This document shows positions 50,706 through 59,977 of a stretch of 64,000 nt of DNA, one piece after another. The notes below the pieces were generated by a model. It saw nothing but the letters and a program-made list of their open reading frames with translations, searched no databases and was not told the DNA's origin. Positions within the stretch are counted from its first letter, which is position 1. The number at the start of each line of letters is the position of its first letter. Origin of the DNA: an uncultured Schlesneria sp. GTDB lineage: Bacteria; Planctomycetota; Planctomycetia; Planctomycetales; Planctomycetaceae. The stretch spans positions 124,001 to 188,000 of the forward strand of contig CAIMFH010000201.1 in the NCBI GenBank assembly GCA_903840265.1. The letters are read 5' to 3'. A program made the position numbers and the translations under genes.

Positions 50706-53606
50706 ATGAAGCAGTATTTGATTATCGGATTGGTCCTGTGCCACGCGGGGCTCTTCGTTCTTGACGCGTTTGCGGAAGACAACGCAGACAAGCAGTTGCA
50801 AACGGCTCGCGAACACATTCAGCGCGGACGGTATGACGAAGCCCTCGAAATCCTGGAACCGTTAACCAAAGCCAAGGATCCTGATGTCGTCGAACTGACG
50901 CTGACTCGATGCACCGCTCTTCACCAGCAGGGGCAACTGGAGGCGGCCGACGAACTCCTGACGGCCGCCTTAAAAACACATCCCAAGGTCGCATCCCTGC
51001 ACGCTCTGCGAGCGCAATTGCACTTCGAACGAGGTCGATGGAAAGAAGCCACGACATCCGTCGAAGCGGCGCTGCGAATCGACTCGGATCAACTTCTGGC
51101 GCGACTGATTCAAGCCCATCTCTGGGCCGAACAGGGCGAAATTAAACTTGCCGATGACGGCTATCGCTGGTTCGTCCGCTATTACAATCGACGGCAGCCG
51201 CACGATGCCGAGTCGCTGCTGCTAGTCTGCCGCGGGGCCTCGCAATACGCCCGCTGGCATAGCGTCACGCAGATCTTCGACTTTTGCGTCAACACGCTCT
51301 GCGTGGACGCGCTCAAAGTCGACAAGGAATCCTGGCAGGCTCATTATCTCGCCGGGAAGTTGCTGCTGGAAAAATACAATAAGGCGCAGGGCCAACCAGA
51401 ACTGAAGACCGCCCTGTCGATCAATCCCCGCGCGACAGAAACGCTGGTGGCTCTCGGCCAGGCCGCCGTCAAGGAATATGACTGGGATGAAGCCGAAACC
51501 CGTGCCCATGCGGCTTTAGAAATCTCACCCCAACTCCCCGGCGCACTCCGAGTCCTCGCCGAAGCCAAACTCTATTTCCGCGAACTCGACGAAGCAGAAA
51601 AGCTGCTGACGGACGCACTGTCAGTAAACCCGGTCGATCAAGCGACGCTCGCCCTGATGGCAACATTACGTCTCATGCAAGACGGCTGGCCTGATCTAGA
51701 TCGCCTGAAACAGATCGTCAGCCACCTGGATCACATCGTCGATTTGAAATTGGAATCGCCGACGCGATTCGAGCAGATCGTGATCGACGTGGCGACACGC
51801 AATCCCAAACCAGGCTACTTTCTGACGACCCTCGGCGAGCAAGTCGATCGCTTCCGACAGCACTCGGTCGCCGAACCCCTGTTCCGGCAAGCGATCCTGC
51901 TGATGCCACAACTCTCAGAACCGAAGACGGCGTTGGGGCAGCTCTATATGCAGACCGGTCGCATGGACGACGCCCGCCGACTGCTTGACGAAGCATTCAA
52001 GGCGGACCCCTATCATGTCCGCGTCAGCAATATGCGCAAGGTGCTGAAAGTTCTCGACGAATACGATGCCGTCACGACCGACCATTTCGTTGTTCGAGCC
52101 GACAGCAAACTCGATAAGCTGCTAGCTCGTTACATGGCAGAGTACCTTGAAGAAGTCTATCCCGAGCTTACAGCGCTGTATGGCTTCGAACCCGAAAACC
52201 GCACGCAGATCGAACTGTATAATTCCGCCAAGGGACTGTCAGCACATCAATGGTTTAGTGCCCGCATGGTGGGCCTCCCCTGGGTTCAGACGATTGGAGC
52301 ATCAACCGGGGTGATCATCGCGATGACCAGCCCCTCCAGCCTCGAGGAACCGTTGAATTGGGCTCGCGTGATGAAGCACGAATATGTGCATATCCTGACG
52401 CTGCAGCAAACCAACTTCAACATTCCGCACTGGTACACCGAAGCCCTTGCCGTCCGTTCCGAGGGTTATCCGAGACCTGTGGAATGGAACAAGCTGCTCC
52501 TGGATCGCGTACCCAAGGGCGAACTGAAGAACCTCGACAACCTCAGCATGGGTTTCATTCGCGCGGGCAACCAGGCCAACTGGAATTTCGCTTACTGCCA
52601 GAGCGTCCTCTACGCCGAGTACATGGTCGCCCGGTTCGGTGAGCCTTCGCTCGCGAAATTGCTGGATGCTTACCGCCGCAATCGAACCACCGATCAGGCA
52701 ATTCCGGAAGTCTTCGGCGTCGAGAAAGCCGACTTCGAGAAAGGGTATCGCGACTATCTGGACAAAGTTGTCGCCGAAATCCGCCAGACCGAAGACGAGC
52801 CAGAAATCAAACCGAATCAGATCGAGCGGAACTATGAAAAGAACAAGAAAGACCCCGAAGCGGCGGCCCAGTACGCCCAGCTATTACTGTTCATCAAGAA
52901 ACGAGACGAAGCGAAGAAGATCGCCGAAGAGGTCTTAAAAAAGCATCCGCAGAACGCGATCGCCGCGTTCGTCGTCGGGGCGCTGCTGTTCCGGGAAGAG
53001 AAGCCCCGCGATGCTGTCGGCGTCTTGGAACCAGCCTTGAATGCGGATCATCCCAATCGCCGAATCTTGGAACTGCTGTTGCGAGCCCGCTTGAAGTTGA
53101 AAGAAACCGATGAGGCATTCAAGCTGTGCGAATTGGGCAAGAAACACTTCCCCTATCACAGCGACTGGTGGAAGGGAATCGCCGCCGCTGCTAAGCAGTC
53201 CGGTGAAACACAAAAGCGACGAGAGGCCTTAATCACCCTGACTCGGATCGAAGCGGATGACCCCGCCCCGCGCAAAGCACTTGCGGAAATGGCCCTGGCC
53301 GATGGCGACTACGACGACGCCTACAAGTACGGCCGCATGACGATCCACATCGATGTCCTGGATGCAGAAGTTCACCGGATCCTTGGCGCGTCGTTGCTTG
53401 GATTGAAACAATATCCTCGTGCAATCACAGAATTCGAAACAGGCCTCGAATTGAAGCCTGGAGACGTTGAACTGCAGCTAGGCCTGGCCGAGACGTTGAT
53501 CGCAACCGAACGTAAATCCGACGCCAGAAAGCTGATCGACAAAGTCTTATCGAAAGATGCCGACAACGAAAAAGCGAAGCGGCTGGCTTCCATGATTCAA
53601 GAATAG
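50706..53606 (+). CDS. Secreted TPR-repeat protein with a gluzincin (MA-like) metallopeptidase domain
   Basis: 966 residues. A signal peptide (LIIGLVLCHAGLFVLDAFAE) is followed by TPR units (about 30-440; e.g. YDEALEILEPL, EAADELLTAALKTHP, DEAEKLLTDALSVNP). A zinc-peptidase domain follows with KHEYVHILTLQ (His558, Glu559, His562) and WYTEALAV (Glu579), the HExxH plus downstream Glu of gluzincins, as in the peptidase MA family. Further TPR units make up the rest (about 690-960). It could degrade or process periplasmic proteins while binding them through TPRs. It is a single gene. The repeat region upstream carries the promoter. Confidence 0.85.
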   Translation: MKQYLIIGLVLCHAGLFVLDAFAEDNADKQLQTAREHIQRGRYDEALEILEPLTKAKDPDVVELTLTRCTALHQQGQLEAADELLTAALKTHPKVASLHALRAQLHFERGRWKEATTSVEAALRIDSDQLLARLIQAHLWAEQGEIKLADDGYRWFVRYYNRRQPHDAESLLLVCRGASQYARWHSVTQIFDFCVNTLCVDALKVDKESWQAHYLAGKLLLEKYNKAQGQPELKTALSINPRATETLVALGQAAVKEYDWDEAETRAHAALEISPQLPGALRVLAEAKLYFRELDEAEKLLTDALSVNPVDQATLALMATLRLMQDGWPDLDRLKQIVSHLDHIVDLKLESPTRFEQIVIDVATRNPKPGYFLTTLGEQVDRFRQHSVAEPLFRQAILLMPQLSEPKTALGQLYMQTGRMDDARRLLDEAFKADPYHVRVSNMRKVLKVLDEYDAVTTDHFVVRADSKLDKLLARYMAEYLEEVYPELTALYGFEPENRTQIELYNSAKGLSAHQWFSARMVGLPWVQTIGASTGVIIAMTSPSSLEEPLNWARVMKHEYVHILTLQQTNFNIPHWYTEALAVRSEGYPRPVEWNKLLLDRVPKGELKNLDNLSMGFIRAGNQANWNFAYCQSVLYAEYMVARFGEPSLAKLLDAYRRNRTTDQAIPEVFGVEKADFEKGYRDYLDKVVAEIRQTEDEPEIKPNQIERNYEKNKKDPEAAAQYAQLLLFIKKRDEAKKIAEEVLKKHPQNAIAAFVVGALLFREEKPRDAVGVLEPALNADHPNRRILELLLRARLKLKETDEAFKLCELGKKHFPYHSDWWKGIAAAAKQSGETQKRREALITLTRIEADDPAPRKALAEMALADGDYDDAYKYGRMTIHIDVLDAEVHRILGASLLGLKQYPRAITEFETGLELKPGDVELQLGLAETLIATERKSDARKLIDKVLSKDADNEKAKRLASMIQE

Positions 53607-53620
53607 CAACACCACCATCC

Positions 53621-53647
53621 GTCATTCCCGTACAGGCGGGAATCCAG
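53621..53647. repeat. Dispersed palindromic repeat (ATTCCCG...CGGGAAT)
   Basis: ATTCCCG at 53624-53630 and CGGGAAT at 53637-53643 form a perfect seven-pair stem with a six-base loop; the unit GTCATTCCCGTACAGGCGGG followed by AATCCAG is a well-known style of dispersed repeat in many bacterial genomes. It lies between the TPR peptidase stop and the DinB gene, and may stop or stabilise transcripts. Confidence 0.65.
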
Positions 53648-53711
53648 CGGAGTCGCAACAACTCACTAGTCCGAAGATCCCTAACCCGACAGACTCTAGA
53701 AGGAACAGCAG

Positions 53712-54203
53712 ATGAACGCCAAGGACGCCATCAACGGCAGCATGGATATGGGTTACTACGTCCTGAAACTTTATGTTTCCGACCTCGATGACGCCGAACT
53801 GATGATGCGCCCGTCCCCCGGCTGCAATCATCTGGCTTGGCAGTTGGGGCATTTAATTTCGTCGGAAGTTGGGCTGCTGAACCAAGTCTGCCCAGGGTCG
53901 GGCCCTGAGTTGCCAGCCGGGTTTGCAGATGCGCACAAGAAGGACAAGTCCGACTGTAACGATGCTGCGAAGTTCGCGACCAAACAGCAGTACACCGATT
54001 TACTCGACAAAGTCCGCGACGCCACCAAAGCCGCCCTCGCGAAACTATCCGATGCCGATCTCGACAAACCCGGCCCGGAAGAAATGCGCAACTTCTGCCC
54101 GACAGTCGGATCGTTCTTCACCCTGATCGCGACCCACCCGATGATGCACGTCGGCCAATTCGTCCCAGTGCGCCGAGCCCTCGGTAAGCCCATCGTGATG
54201 TGA
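53712..54203 (+). CDS. DinB-like family protein
   Basis: 163 residues with a four-helix bundle and the DinB metal triad: His47 (HLAWQLGHLIS), His142 and His146 (THPMMHVGQF). The C-terminal VPVRRALGKP is also typical. DinB-like proteins include thiol-dependent transferases (e.g. bacillithiol S-transferases), and many are unassigned. It starts at ATG 53712 with AAGGAA upstream and is alone. Nothing points to a specific substrate. Confidence 0.85.
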   Translation: MNAKDAINGSMDMGYYVLKLYVSDLDDAELMMRPSPGCNHLAWQLGHLISSEVGLLNQVCPGSGPELPAGFADAHKKDKSDCNDAAKFATKQQYTDLLDKVRDATKAALAKLSDADLDKPGPEEMRNFCPTVGSFFTLIATHPMMHVGQFVPVRRALGKPIVM

Positions 54204-54218
54204 CGAAAAGTAAGAGGC

Positions 54219-54326
54219 AGCCACGGATTGACACGGATCAACACGGATCAGAACAAGCTCAAACAGCCATGCTGCAGCGACCCTGCCAATTCTTTATCCG
54301 TGTTTAATCAGTGTTCATCCGTGGCT
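54219..54326. repeat. Inverted repeat of ACGGAT-rich arms
   Basis: Left arm 54219-54250 (AGCCACGGATTGACACGGAT and on) and right arm 54296-54326 (reverse complement AGCCACGGATGAACACTGAT and on) match for about 30 bases with few mismatches, with 45 bases between. Each arm also has ACGGAT repeated at a period of about 11 bases. This CCACGGATxxACACGGAT element is a widespread dispersed repeat in diverse bacteria. It lies between two convergent genes and may terminate both. Confidence 0.7.
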
Positions 54327-54340
54327 AGATTCTCCTATTC

Positions 54341-56350
54341 CTAATCCGGGTCAACCGGCTCGATTTCATAGACGTCCAGTTGATGCTCTTCATCGGCCGT
54401 CACCCACGCCCAACGGAACTTCGTCAGCGGGTGTTGCCACACGTCATCGCGAGTTGCGAATGTTCGTTTGACGACGACGAAGCGAGCCTGACACACATTC
54501 AGATCCTTCAGTCCCTGGCTGTCCCACGGAAACATCTTGAGTTGCGTACCAGCTCGCTGCAGCTTTTCTTTCAGGTCCACAAAGTGATGCGGGAAGAACC
54601 CCGAGTATCCGTTCACCAGGGGTCGGCCATGCATCGTCCCCCAGTACATCCACAACGATGTTTCCTGATAGTCGCCAACCGTGTAACCCGTCGGAAATGG
54701 CAGACAGACGACCACTTCATCGGGCCGTGAATTTTCACGCAGCCACATGATCCAAGAGGGCGTCCCCAGCGATTGATGATGATACATCGACTGTCGTGGC
54801 GGCCAGACTTCGCCGATCAGCACCAAGCTGGACGCAATCATTAATCCCAGCATGACCCATTGCTGGACCAGCGGAAATATCGACGGGGGCGGATTCCGTA
54901 ACGCGGGATGAACATAAGCCTCGGTAGCCTCAACGGCGGGGTCAAACTCCTCGAGCGGAACTTCGGGCGGTTTCCTCAGAGGTCGCTTCCACCAGCGCCA
55001 CGGATTCAGCAGATCGAGTGCTTCCACGCTCAACCAGACCACAGCCAGTTGAACGAAGAGCGCGAATCGAAAGGGACTGCGGATCAGCTTGAATCCCGGG
55101 ACATATTGCTGCAGCCATTCGTAAGGAATCTCACCACCAATTCTGGGAATCGAGGGATGAACCATCACGGTTGGTCCCAGAGACATCCCGAAAGCAACGA
55201 GGGCAAACGTTGCCGCAAACAGGCCCCAGCGACGCCTCCCTCGAACGAATAGCGACGCAATCAAACCCACGGGAACCAGCAACAGTTTGAGAGTTCCGCC
55301 CCCCAGCGGCCAGACGTTCTCACGAGCTTCCTCGGGGAACTCTAGCCGTGGAACTCGCGACCAGACCACAGGAGCAGGCGGATCAGCGGGCGTTTCGCCA
55401 TCAACGTGAACAGCCGGAATCGTTCGTTCATGTGACGGCGGCGTGGCGGGCGTGTCCGTGAAATCGCGAGCATGCGCCGATAGGTCGCGAATCCAGCTTT
55501 GATCGCGACTCCATTGATGTTCCGCAGCCAACGATCGTTGCACAGTGACCAGCGGCCACAGCAACAAAGCCGACAGTAGACCACCAACAACCAGCGGAAT
55601 CCAAAAACGCAGTCGCAGCAGATTGAAGTTCCACAGCCAGACGGAACTCGGGACCAGCAGCAGGGTCAGGAACAGGCCCCAGTAGTTGCACATCAGGTAC
55701 GTCAGGCAGAATGCACCTCCCAGCCTCAATCCTCGGAGAACAAGTTGAAGGATCGATGCGGCAGGATCAGCGTCGGCGTCGTACCTCAGCGTCGGAACAT
55801 CAAACATGTCCAGCAAGGCGTAAATTGTCCACACAACGCCGAACAACGAAGTGAGTTGCACCACACCAGACTGCCACCAGATAAACGGTAGCATCTGACA
55901 CATCACGCCACCGACAAAGGCTAGCCACGATTGATGCCCGATACGACGCAACAGACAGCGACTGCTATAGCCATTCAACGACAAGATCAGCAGTAGATAG
56001 ACGTTGTAAGCCAGAATTCGGCTACCCGTCAGCCAGACGATGGGTGACATGAGCGCCATCGTCGGCTGCGCCTCGGAAAACGCGAATGTTCCCGTCGTCG
56101 GGTAGAAAATCGGCGCATCCCAATAGCCGCGAAATCCGACAGCCGTCCGATCCGTGTTCCACCACAGCGTCCAGACATTCAGCAGCGGAACAGTCGCCTC
56201 GTTCTCAAAGCCGATCGAGATTGTCGAAGTCGGTGCCAAGCACAGCGGCCACGAAGCATAGATCGCGATTGCCAGATAGACGCACCAGCAACCGAATTCA
56301 CGACGCCACAGGCATCGCCAATTTCGGCGGGATGGTTCGCTATCCGGCAT
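54341..56350 (-). CDS. Large multi-membrane protein, glycosyltransferase-like
   Basis: 669 residues with about 10-12 membrane helices. A short cytoplasmic N-terminus is followed by a helix (WCVYLAIAIYASWPLCLA) and a large loop with NVWTLWWNTDRTAVGFRGYW and DAPIFYPTTGTFAFSEAQP, the kind of acidic first loop seen in GT-C membrane glycosyltransferases. The C-terminal soluble part is LDVYEIEPVDPD. It resembles the uncharacterised polytopic proteins of Planctomycetes near the GT-C/YfhO types. The substrate is unknown. The ACGGAT repeat lies just beyond its stop. Confidence 0.68.
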   Translation of the reverse strand: MPDSEPSRRNWRCLWRREFGCWCVYLAIAIYASWPLCLAPTSTISIGFENEATVPLLNVWTLWWNTDRTAVGFRGYWDAPIFYPTTGTFAFSEAQPTMALMSPIVWLTGSRILAYNVYLLLILSLNGYSSRCLLRRIGHQSWLAFVGGVMCQMLPFIWWQSGVVQLTSLFGVVWTIYALLDMFDVPTLRYDADADPAASILQLVLRGLRLGGAFCLTYLMCNYWGLFLTLLLVPSSVWLWNFNLLRLRFWIPLVVGGLLSALLLWPLVTVQRSLAAEHQWSRDQSWIRDLSAHARDFTDTPATPPSHERTIPAVHVDGETPADPPAPVVWSRVPRLEFPEEARENVWPLGGGTLKLLLVPVGLIASLFVRGRRRWGLFAATFALVAFGMSLGPTVMVHPSIPRIGGEIPYEWLQQYVPGFKLIRSPFRFALFVQLAVVWLSVEALDLLNPWRWWKRPLRKPPEVPLEEFDPAVEATEAYVHPALRNPPPSIFPLVQQWVMLGLMIASSLVLIGEVWPPRQSMYHHQSLGTPSWIMWLRENSRPDEVVVCLPFPTGYTVGDYQETSLWMYWGTMHGRPLVNGYSGFFPHHFVDLKEKLQRAGTQLKMFPWDSQGLKDLNVCQARFVVVKRTFATRDDVWQHPLTKFRWAWVTADEEHQLDVYEIEPVDPD

Positions 56351-56485
56351 GATCGAATCGCCCGTCGGGGTTTAAGATCGAGCCCGGATGTTGCGCCCTA
56401 TCCCTGGCAACTTCCACATCTGCTATCCACGCTGACTCTAGATCGCCGAGCAACGATCGTTCGTCATTCGTCGCCAGGCCGAGTT

Positions 56486-57484
56486 CTATGGCTCCAGCAC
56501 AATCTTGCCCCGTAGCGTTCCCTGCTTCGTGATCGTGTTCTCTTCCTGAAGCTGATGGGCCGCCGCGGCTTCACTCAACGGCATAACCTTGCCGATGTGC
56601 GGTCGCCATCGGTTCAGTTCGTATAGCGCGTTCAATCCCTCGGCCGCATGTCGCTGTTCTTCTGGTGTTCCGTTGAACATGGAGAATCCGATTAACCGCA
56701 AATCTTTGACGTAGAATGGCCCTACTGGAAGCTCAGGACGTGCCTGGCGGCCAGCCATCAACATGATTCGACCCCGCGGTGCCATCAGGCTGATGGTCCG
56801 ATCCAGCGTCGGCTCGCGCTGCGTTTCGACCCAGAGTTGAATCCCACCGTGCGGCAGACTGAATGCACGCAGTTGATCGTCGATATTGGGGGCGTGATAG
56901 TTCAACGCCAAATCGGCTCCCAGCTTCTTGCAAACCGCCAGGCTTTCGTCGTTGCCACCCGTCGTGACCACAAACGCACCGGTCGCCTTCGCCAGTTGCA
57001 CCACGCAAGAACCAACCCCGCCCGCTCCGCCGTTGACGAAGACGACTTCACCGGGACGCAAATCGGCGTGCTGGAACAAACCCAGGTGAGCCGTCAGCCC
57101 GACCAAGGCTCCCGCGGCCGCTTCCTGATCGGTCATCCCCGGCGGTGTTCGATACAGCCAGCGTTCATCGACCGAGGCGAAATCGGCGAAAGTCCCCTGG
57201 CGTCCGAAGAGCCCCTGATTGCTGCCCCAGACCCGATCACCGACACTGAATCGCTTGGCTTCGCTACCGACCTTGACGACTGTTCCCGCCAGATCACATC
57301 CGATGATGTACGGAAACTTACTCGCCATCGCCACCTGTCCGGCCCGGATATAGGTGTCGATCGGGTTCACTGAAACTGCACCGACCTTGACCAAGACTTC
57401 GTTAGCTCGAGGTTCCGGAGTCGGCAATTCACCATATTCAATGACCGATGGTGTGCCTATTTCGCGAATAAACGCAGCCTTCAT
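56486..57484 (-). CDS. Zinc-independent quinone oxidoreductase (MDR family)
   Basis: 332 residues. The medium-chain dehydrogenase layout is clear: PTPEPRANEVLVKVGAVSVN and PIDTYIRAG at the start, the GCDLAGTVVKVGSE loop, the nucleotide site VNGGAGGVGSCVVQLAKATG and a VVTTGGNDES stretch. The Cys and His ligands of zinc alcohol dehydrogenases are not present, which points to the quinone reductase/zeta-crystallin-like group using NADPH. It probably reduces quinones or other electrophiles. It is a single gene with no clear partner. Confidence 0.9.
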   Translation of the reverse strand: MKAAFIREIGTPSVIEYGELPTPEPRANEVLVKVGAVSVNPIDTYIRAGQVAMASKFPYIIGCDLAGTVVKVGSEAKRFSVGDRVWGSNQGLFGRQGTFADFASVDERWLYRTPPGMTDQEAAAGALVGLTAHLGLFQHADLRPGEVVFVNGGAGGVGSCVVQLAKATGAFVVTTGGNDESLAVCKKLGADLALNYHAPNIDDQLRAFSLPHGGIQLWVETQREPTLDRTISLMAPRGRIMLMAGRQARPELPVGPFYVKDLRLIGFSMFNGTPEEQRHAAEGLNALYELNRWRPHIGKVMPLSEAAAAHQLQEENTITKQGTLRGKIVLEP

Positions 57485-57637
57485 GCTCTAAACTCCGACT
57501 AACGCGGACGCCCCGCGAGAACTAGCTGTGACTTGGACCCGACATGATTGTATCGGCGAGGCTCGCCAGTCGGAATCGACGGCGGTTGATCACGCCTGAC
57601 GAATTTGTTGTTGCCATTCTACACATGTCTTCGAGCT

Positions 57638-59881
57638 TTAAGAGCCAAATCGGCCAAGGAATCGATCCAGCCAATTCCGATGCCAGAATCGAAGGTGCCC
57701 CATCGCAGCGAGGATGAACAGCGTCGAAAGCGTGACGATCAAACCGAACCGGACGCTCCACGGTCGGTAGCTCCAGACTGCTTCGTGCGATCCTTCAGGA
57801 ACCTGGACCTCACGAAACGCTCCTCGCGACGTGTCTATTGCCGCTTTGCCGTCTATCGCGACCCTCCAGCCCGGATACTCCAACTCTCTTGCCAAGAGTC
57901 TCGAATTCTCAGGCGCGTCAAACTTCACAATAAATCGATTGGCCTCGCGCTGTGCCGGGGCTTCGGCGCGACTGTTAGCAGTATCCGTCAACAATGACGC
58001 ACGGCCCAGTGCATCGTTCAGTTTGTAAAGGTAGAGCGGCTCAGGCCCGCGTCCCCAGGCGGAATTGAGTAGCGGATCAATCCCCTGCCACAGCGGGATC
58101 GCTTTCCACGAGGCCTCATCCAATGACGAGAAGCTCAAGATGTGAGTCACGCCGCTGTCGCGCAACCACGTGTTGAAATTGGGATCAGCCTTCACCGGTC
58201 CTAGCGATTCGTCAGCCTTCGGCATGCCGTCACCGGCAAACAGCCGATCGGCGTACTCGGCCGGGGCGATCCCCAGGTAGACGGGCAAGCAGGAGACTCC
58301 CAGCAGATTCCCCAAGTTCTGCCCCGGTGCGTAGAGTCGCGGCAATGTCGCTTCATCGAGCAACAATTTCCGCACCGGGCTTTGGTCGCGAAGAGCGATG
58401 GGAGGTCGCGACACCATTACGGCATAAGTGACCATGCGCGATACCAGCCACAGATCGCCGACCGTCGACCAGAAGACGCAACAGAGGATCGCACTTCGAG
58501 CAGCCATCGAGCGATATTGAGCCAGACTCTGCAATCCGCGCCCCGCCAGGATCGCGACCGCCAGCGTCGTCACGATCCCGTAGCGACCTGGTCCACGGAA
58601 GAAATTGAAACCGGGGAGATGTCGACCAACCGACAACAACCATCCAGTCGCATAAACCAGTGCTAGCACCCCGGCAATGACCCAAAACCAAGCTTCACCA
58701 CTTAGTGGTACTGCCGACTTCACCTCACTCAACGCGATCGCCGTTGATTGTTTCTTTTCTGTGATGTGACCTATTGACCGTGTCACGAGTGTTTGTCGAT
58801 GTCCCCAACAAAACCACCACACGGCCAGAGCCAGCGGAATCAACCCGCAGTACAGATGCGCTTCCACCTTGTTCGTTGCCACATCCGTCAAGCCGCCTGC
58901 TCGCGACTGCATCAGAGATTCGTCCAACGCCCGATGCGGCCCGAACCAATGCCAGGGAGCAGCCAGTTCGGCAACGTTTCGAATGGCGTCGTCACCGTCA
59001 ATTTCCAGAGGGCTATACCACAGCCACGGTGCGAACATCTGCGAGGCGTACAGTGGCGGAAGGTGTCCGTACGACGGCTCGTGATCTCGTCCCACCGTGG
59101 CTCGAGAACTGCGGGTCTTCAACTCCCACGCAGGCACAAGTTGCACTGCCGCGATCATAAAACCGGCGACAATTGAAAGAGTGAGCGGCACGACCAGAGC
59201 GTAAGCGCGAATCTTCGCAACCCCGATTTGAGGCGCCCCTTGATCAGCCATCGGCCCCACCGAGTAAACCCGCCACGAGCCGTATGCCACAATCAGCAGT
59301 TGCGTGATAAAGGCCAGATGGAAATGCCCGGCGAGCAACTGCAACCCAAGGACGATGCTCAGCCCGATCGCATACCGCCACCAGCGAGTCTGAACAAACG
59401 ATTCGACACACCACAGAGCCAGCGGCAACCACGCCCCAGTGACAATCGCCCATTCCAGGCATGACCGAGGTGGGAACCACCCGTACGTAAAGACGATCGC
59501 CGTCAGGATTGAACTGCTGATGCCCAGGCCGATGCGTCGCGCAAATAGCCACGTCCCCACGAAGCACAACACGTAGTGCAGCAGATGCAAAATGTTGTAC
59601 GCGGTGTTCACCGGCAACAGGTAGTAGGCCACCAGATACGGCGGATAGGCAGCGCCGGTCTGGCTCTCACCCAGCACGGGATAGCCAAATCCCGTCAGGT
59701 TATTCCACAGCGGAAACTCGCCCGCATGCAGACGATCAGCGAGAAAAGTCTTCTGCGGAAAGAAGTACGGATACAGGTCGCCACCGATGAATCCATAGCC
59801 TAGCCACAGCGGTCCCCAGAACAGGACCGTCATCAGCAGAGCCAGCACCAGGATCGCGATACTGATTTGAATGTGTCGCAA
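57638..59881 (-). CDS. Large multi-membrane protein, YfhO-like
   Basis: 747 residues with about 12 membrane helices. The start IQISIAILVLALLMTVLFWG is followed by a loop with GGDLYPYFFPQKTFLADRLH and EFPLWNNLTGFGYPVLGESQ, both typical of YfhO-like proteins, which include bacterial glycosyltransferases that modify lipoteichoic acid in Gram-positives. The C-terminal part ends in a soluble beta-type domain (ENSRLLARELEYPGWRVAID) and a last helix. It may attach sugars to a membrane carrier. The neighbour at 54.3-56.4 kb has the same architecture and the two may be distant paralogues. Confidence 0.75.
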   Translation of the reverse strand: MRHIQISIAILVLALLMTVLFWGPLWLGYGFIGGDLYPYFFPQKTFLADRLHAGEFPLWNNLTGFGYPVLGESQTGAAYPPYLVAYYLLPVNTAYNILHLLHYVLCFVGTWLFARRIGLGISSSILTAIVFTYGWFPPRSCLEWAIVTGAWLPLALWCVESFVQTRWWRYAIGLSIVLGLQLLAGHFHLAFITQLLIVAYGSWRVYSVGPMADQGAPQIGVAKIRAYALVVPLTLSIVAGFMIAAVQLVPAWELKTRSSRATVGRDHEPSYGHLPPLYASQMFAPWLWYSPLEIDGDDAIRNVAELAAPWHWFGPHRALDESLMQSRAGGLTDVATNKVEAHLYCGLIPLALAVWWFCWGHRQTLVTRSIGHITEKKQSTAIALSEVKSAVPLSGEAWFWVIAGVLALVYATGWLLSVGRHLPGFNFFRGPGRYGIVTTLAVAILAGRGLQSLAQYRSMAARSAILCCVFWSTVGDLWLVSRMVTYAVMVSRPPIALRDQSPVRKLLLDEATLPRLYAPGQNLGNLLGVSCLPVYLGIAPAEYADRLFAGDGMPKADESLGPVKADPNFNTWLRDSGVTHILSFSSLDEASWKAIPLWQGIDPLLNSAWGRGPEPLYLYKLNDALGRASLLTDTANSRAEAPAQREANRFIVKFDAPENSRLLARELEYPGWRVAIDGKAAIDTSRGAFREVQVPEGSHEAVWSYRPWSVRFGLIVTLSTLFILAAMGHLRFWHRNWLDRFLGRFGS

Positions 59882-59928
59882 ACCTGCTACCCGATCCTAC
59901 TCACCAAAAAGGCCGTACGTTGGTGTTT

Positions 59929-59958
59929 GGGAGGGCGAGGCTCCTGCCGAGCCGCGCG
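59929..59958. repeat. Dispersed planctomycete-type repeat (GGGAGGGCGAGGCTCC)
   Basis: The sequence GGGAGGGCGAGGCTCCTGCC followed by GAGCCG contains a GGCTC/GAGCC stem with a five-base loop. I recall this GC-rich unit as recurring many times in Planctomycetes genomes, where it gives rise to chance peptides such as GGRGSCRA and EGEAPAEP. It lies between two same-strand genes. Only one copy is in this window. Confidence 0.65.
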
Positions 59959-59977
59959 TGTTATTGTGAGACCTTCG

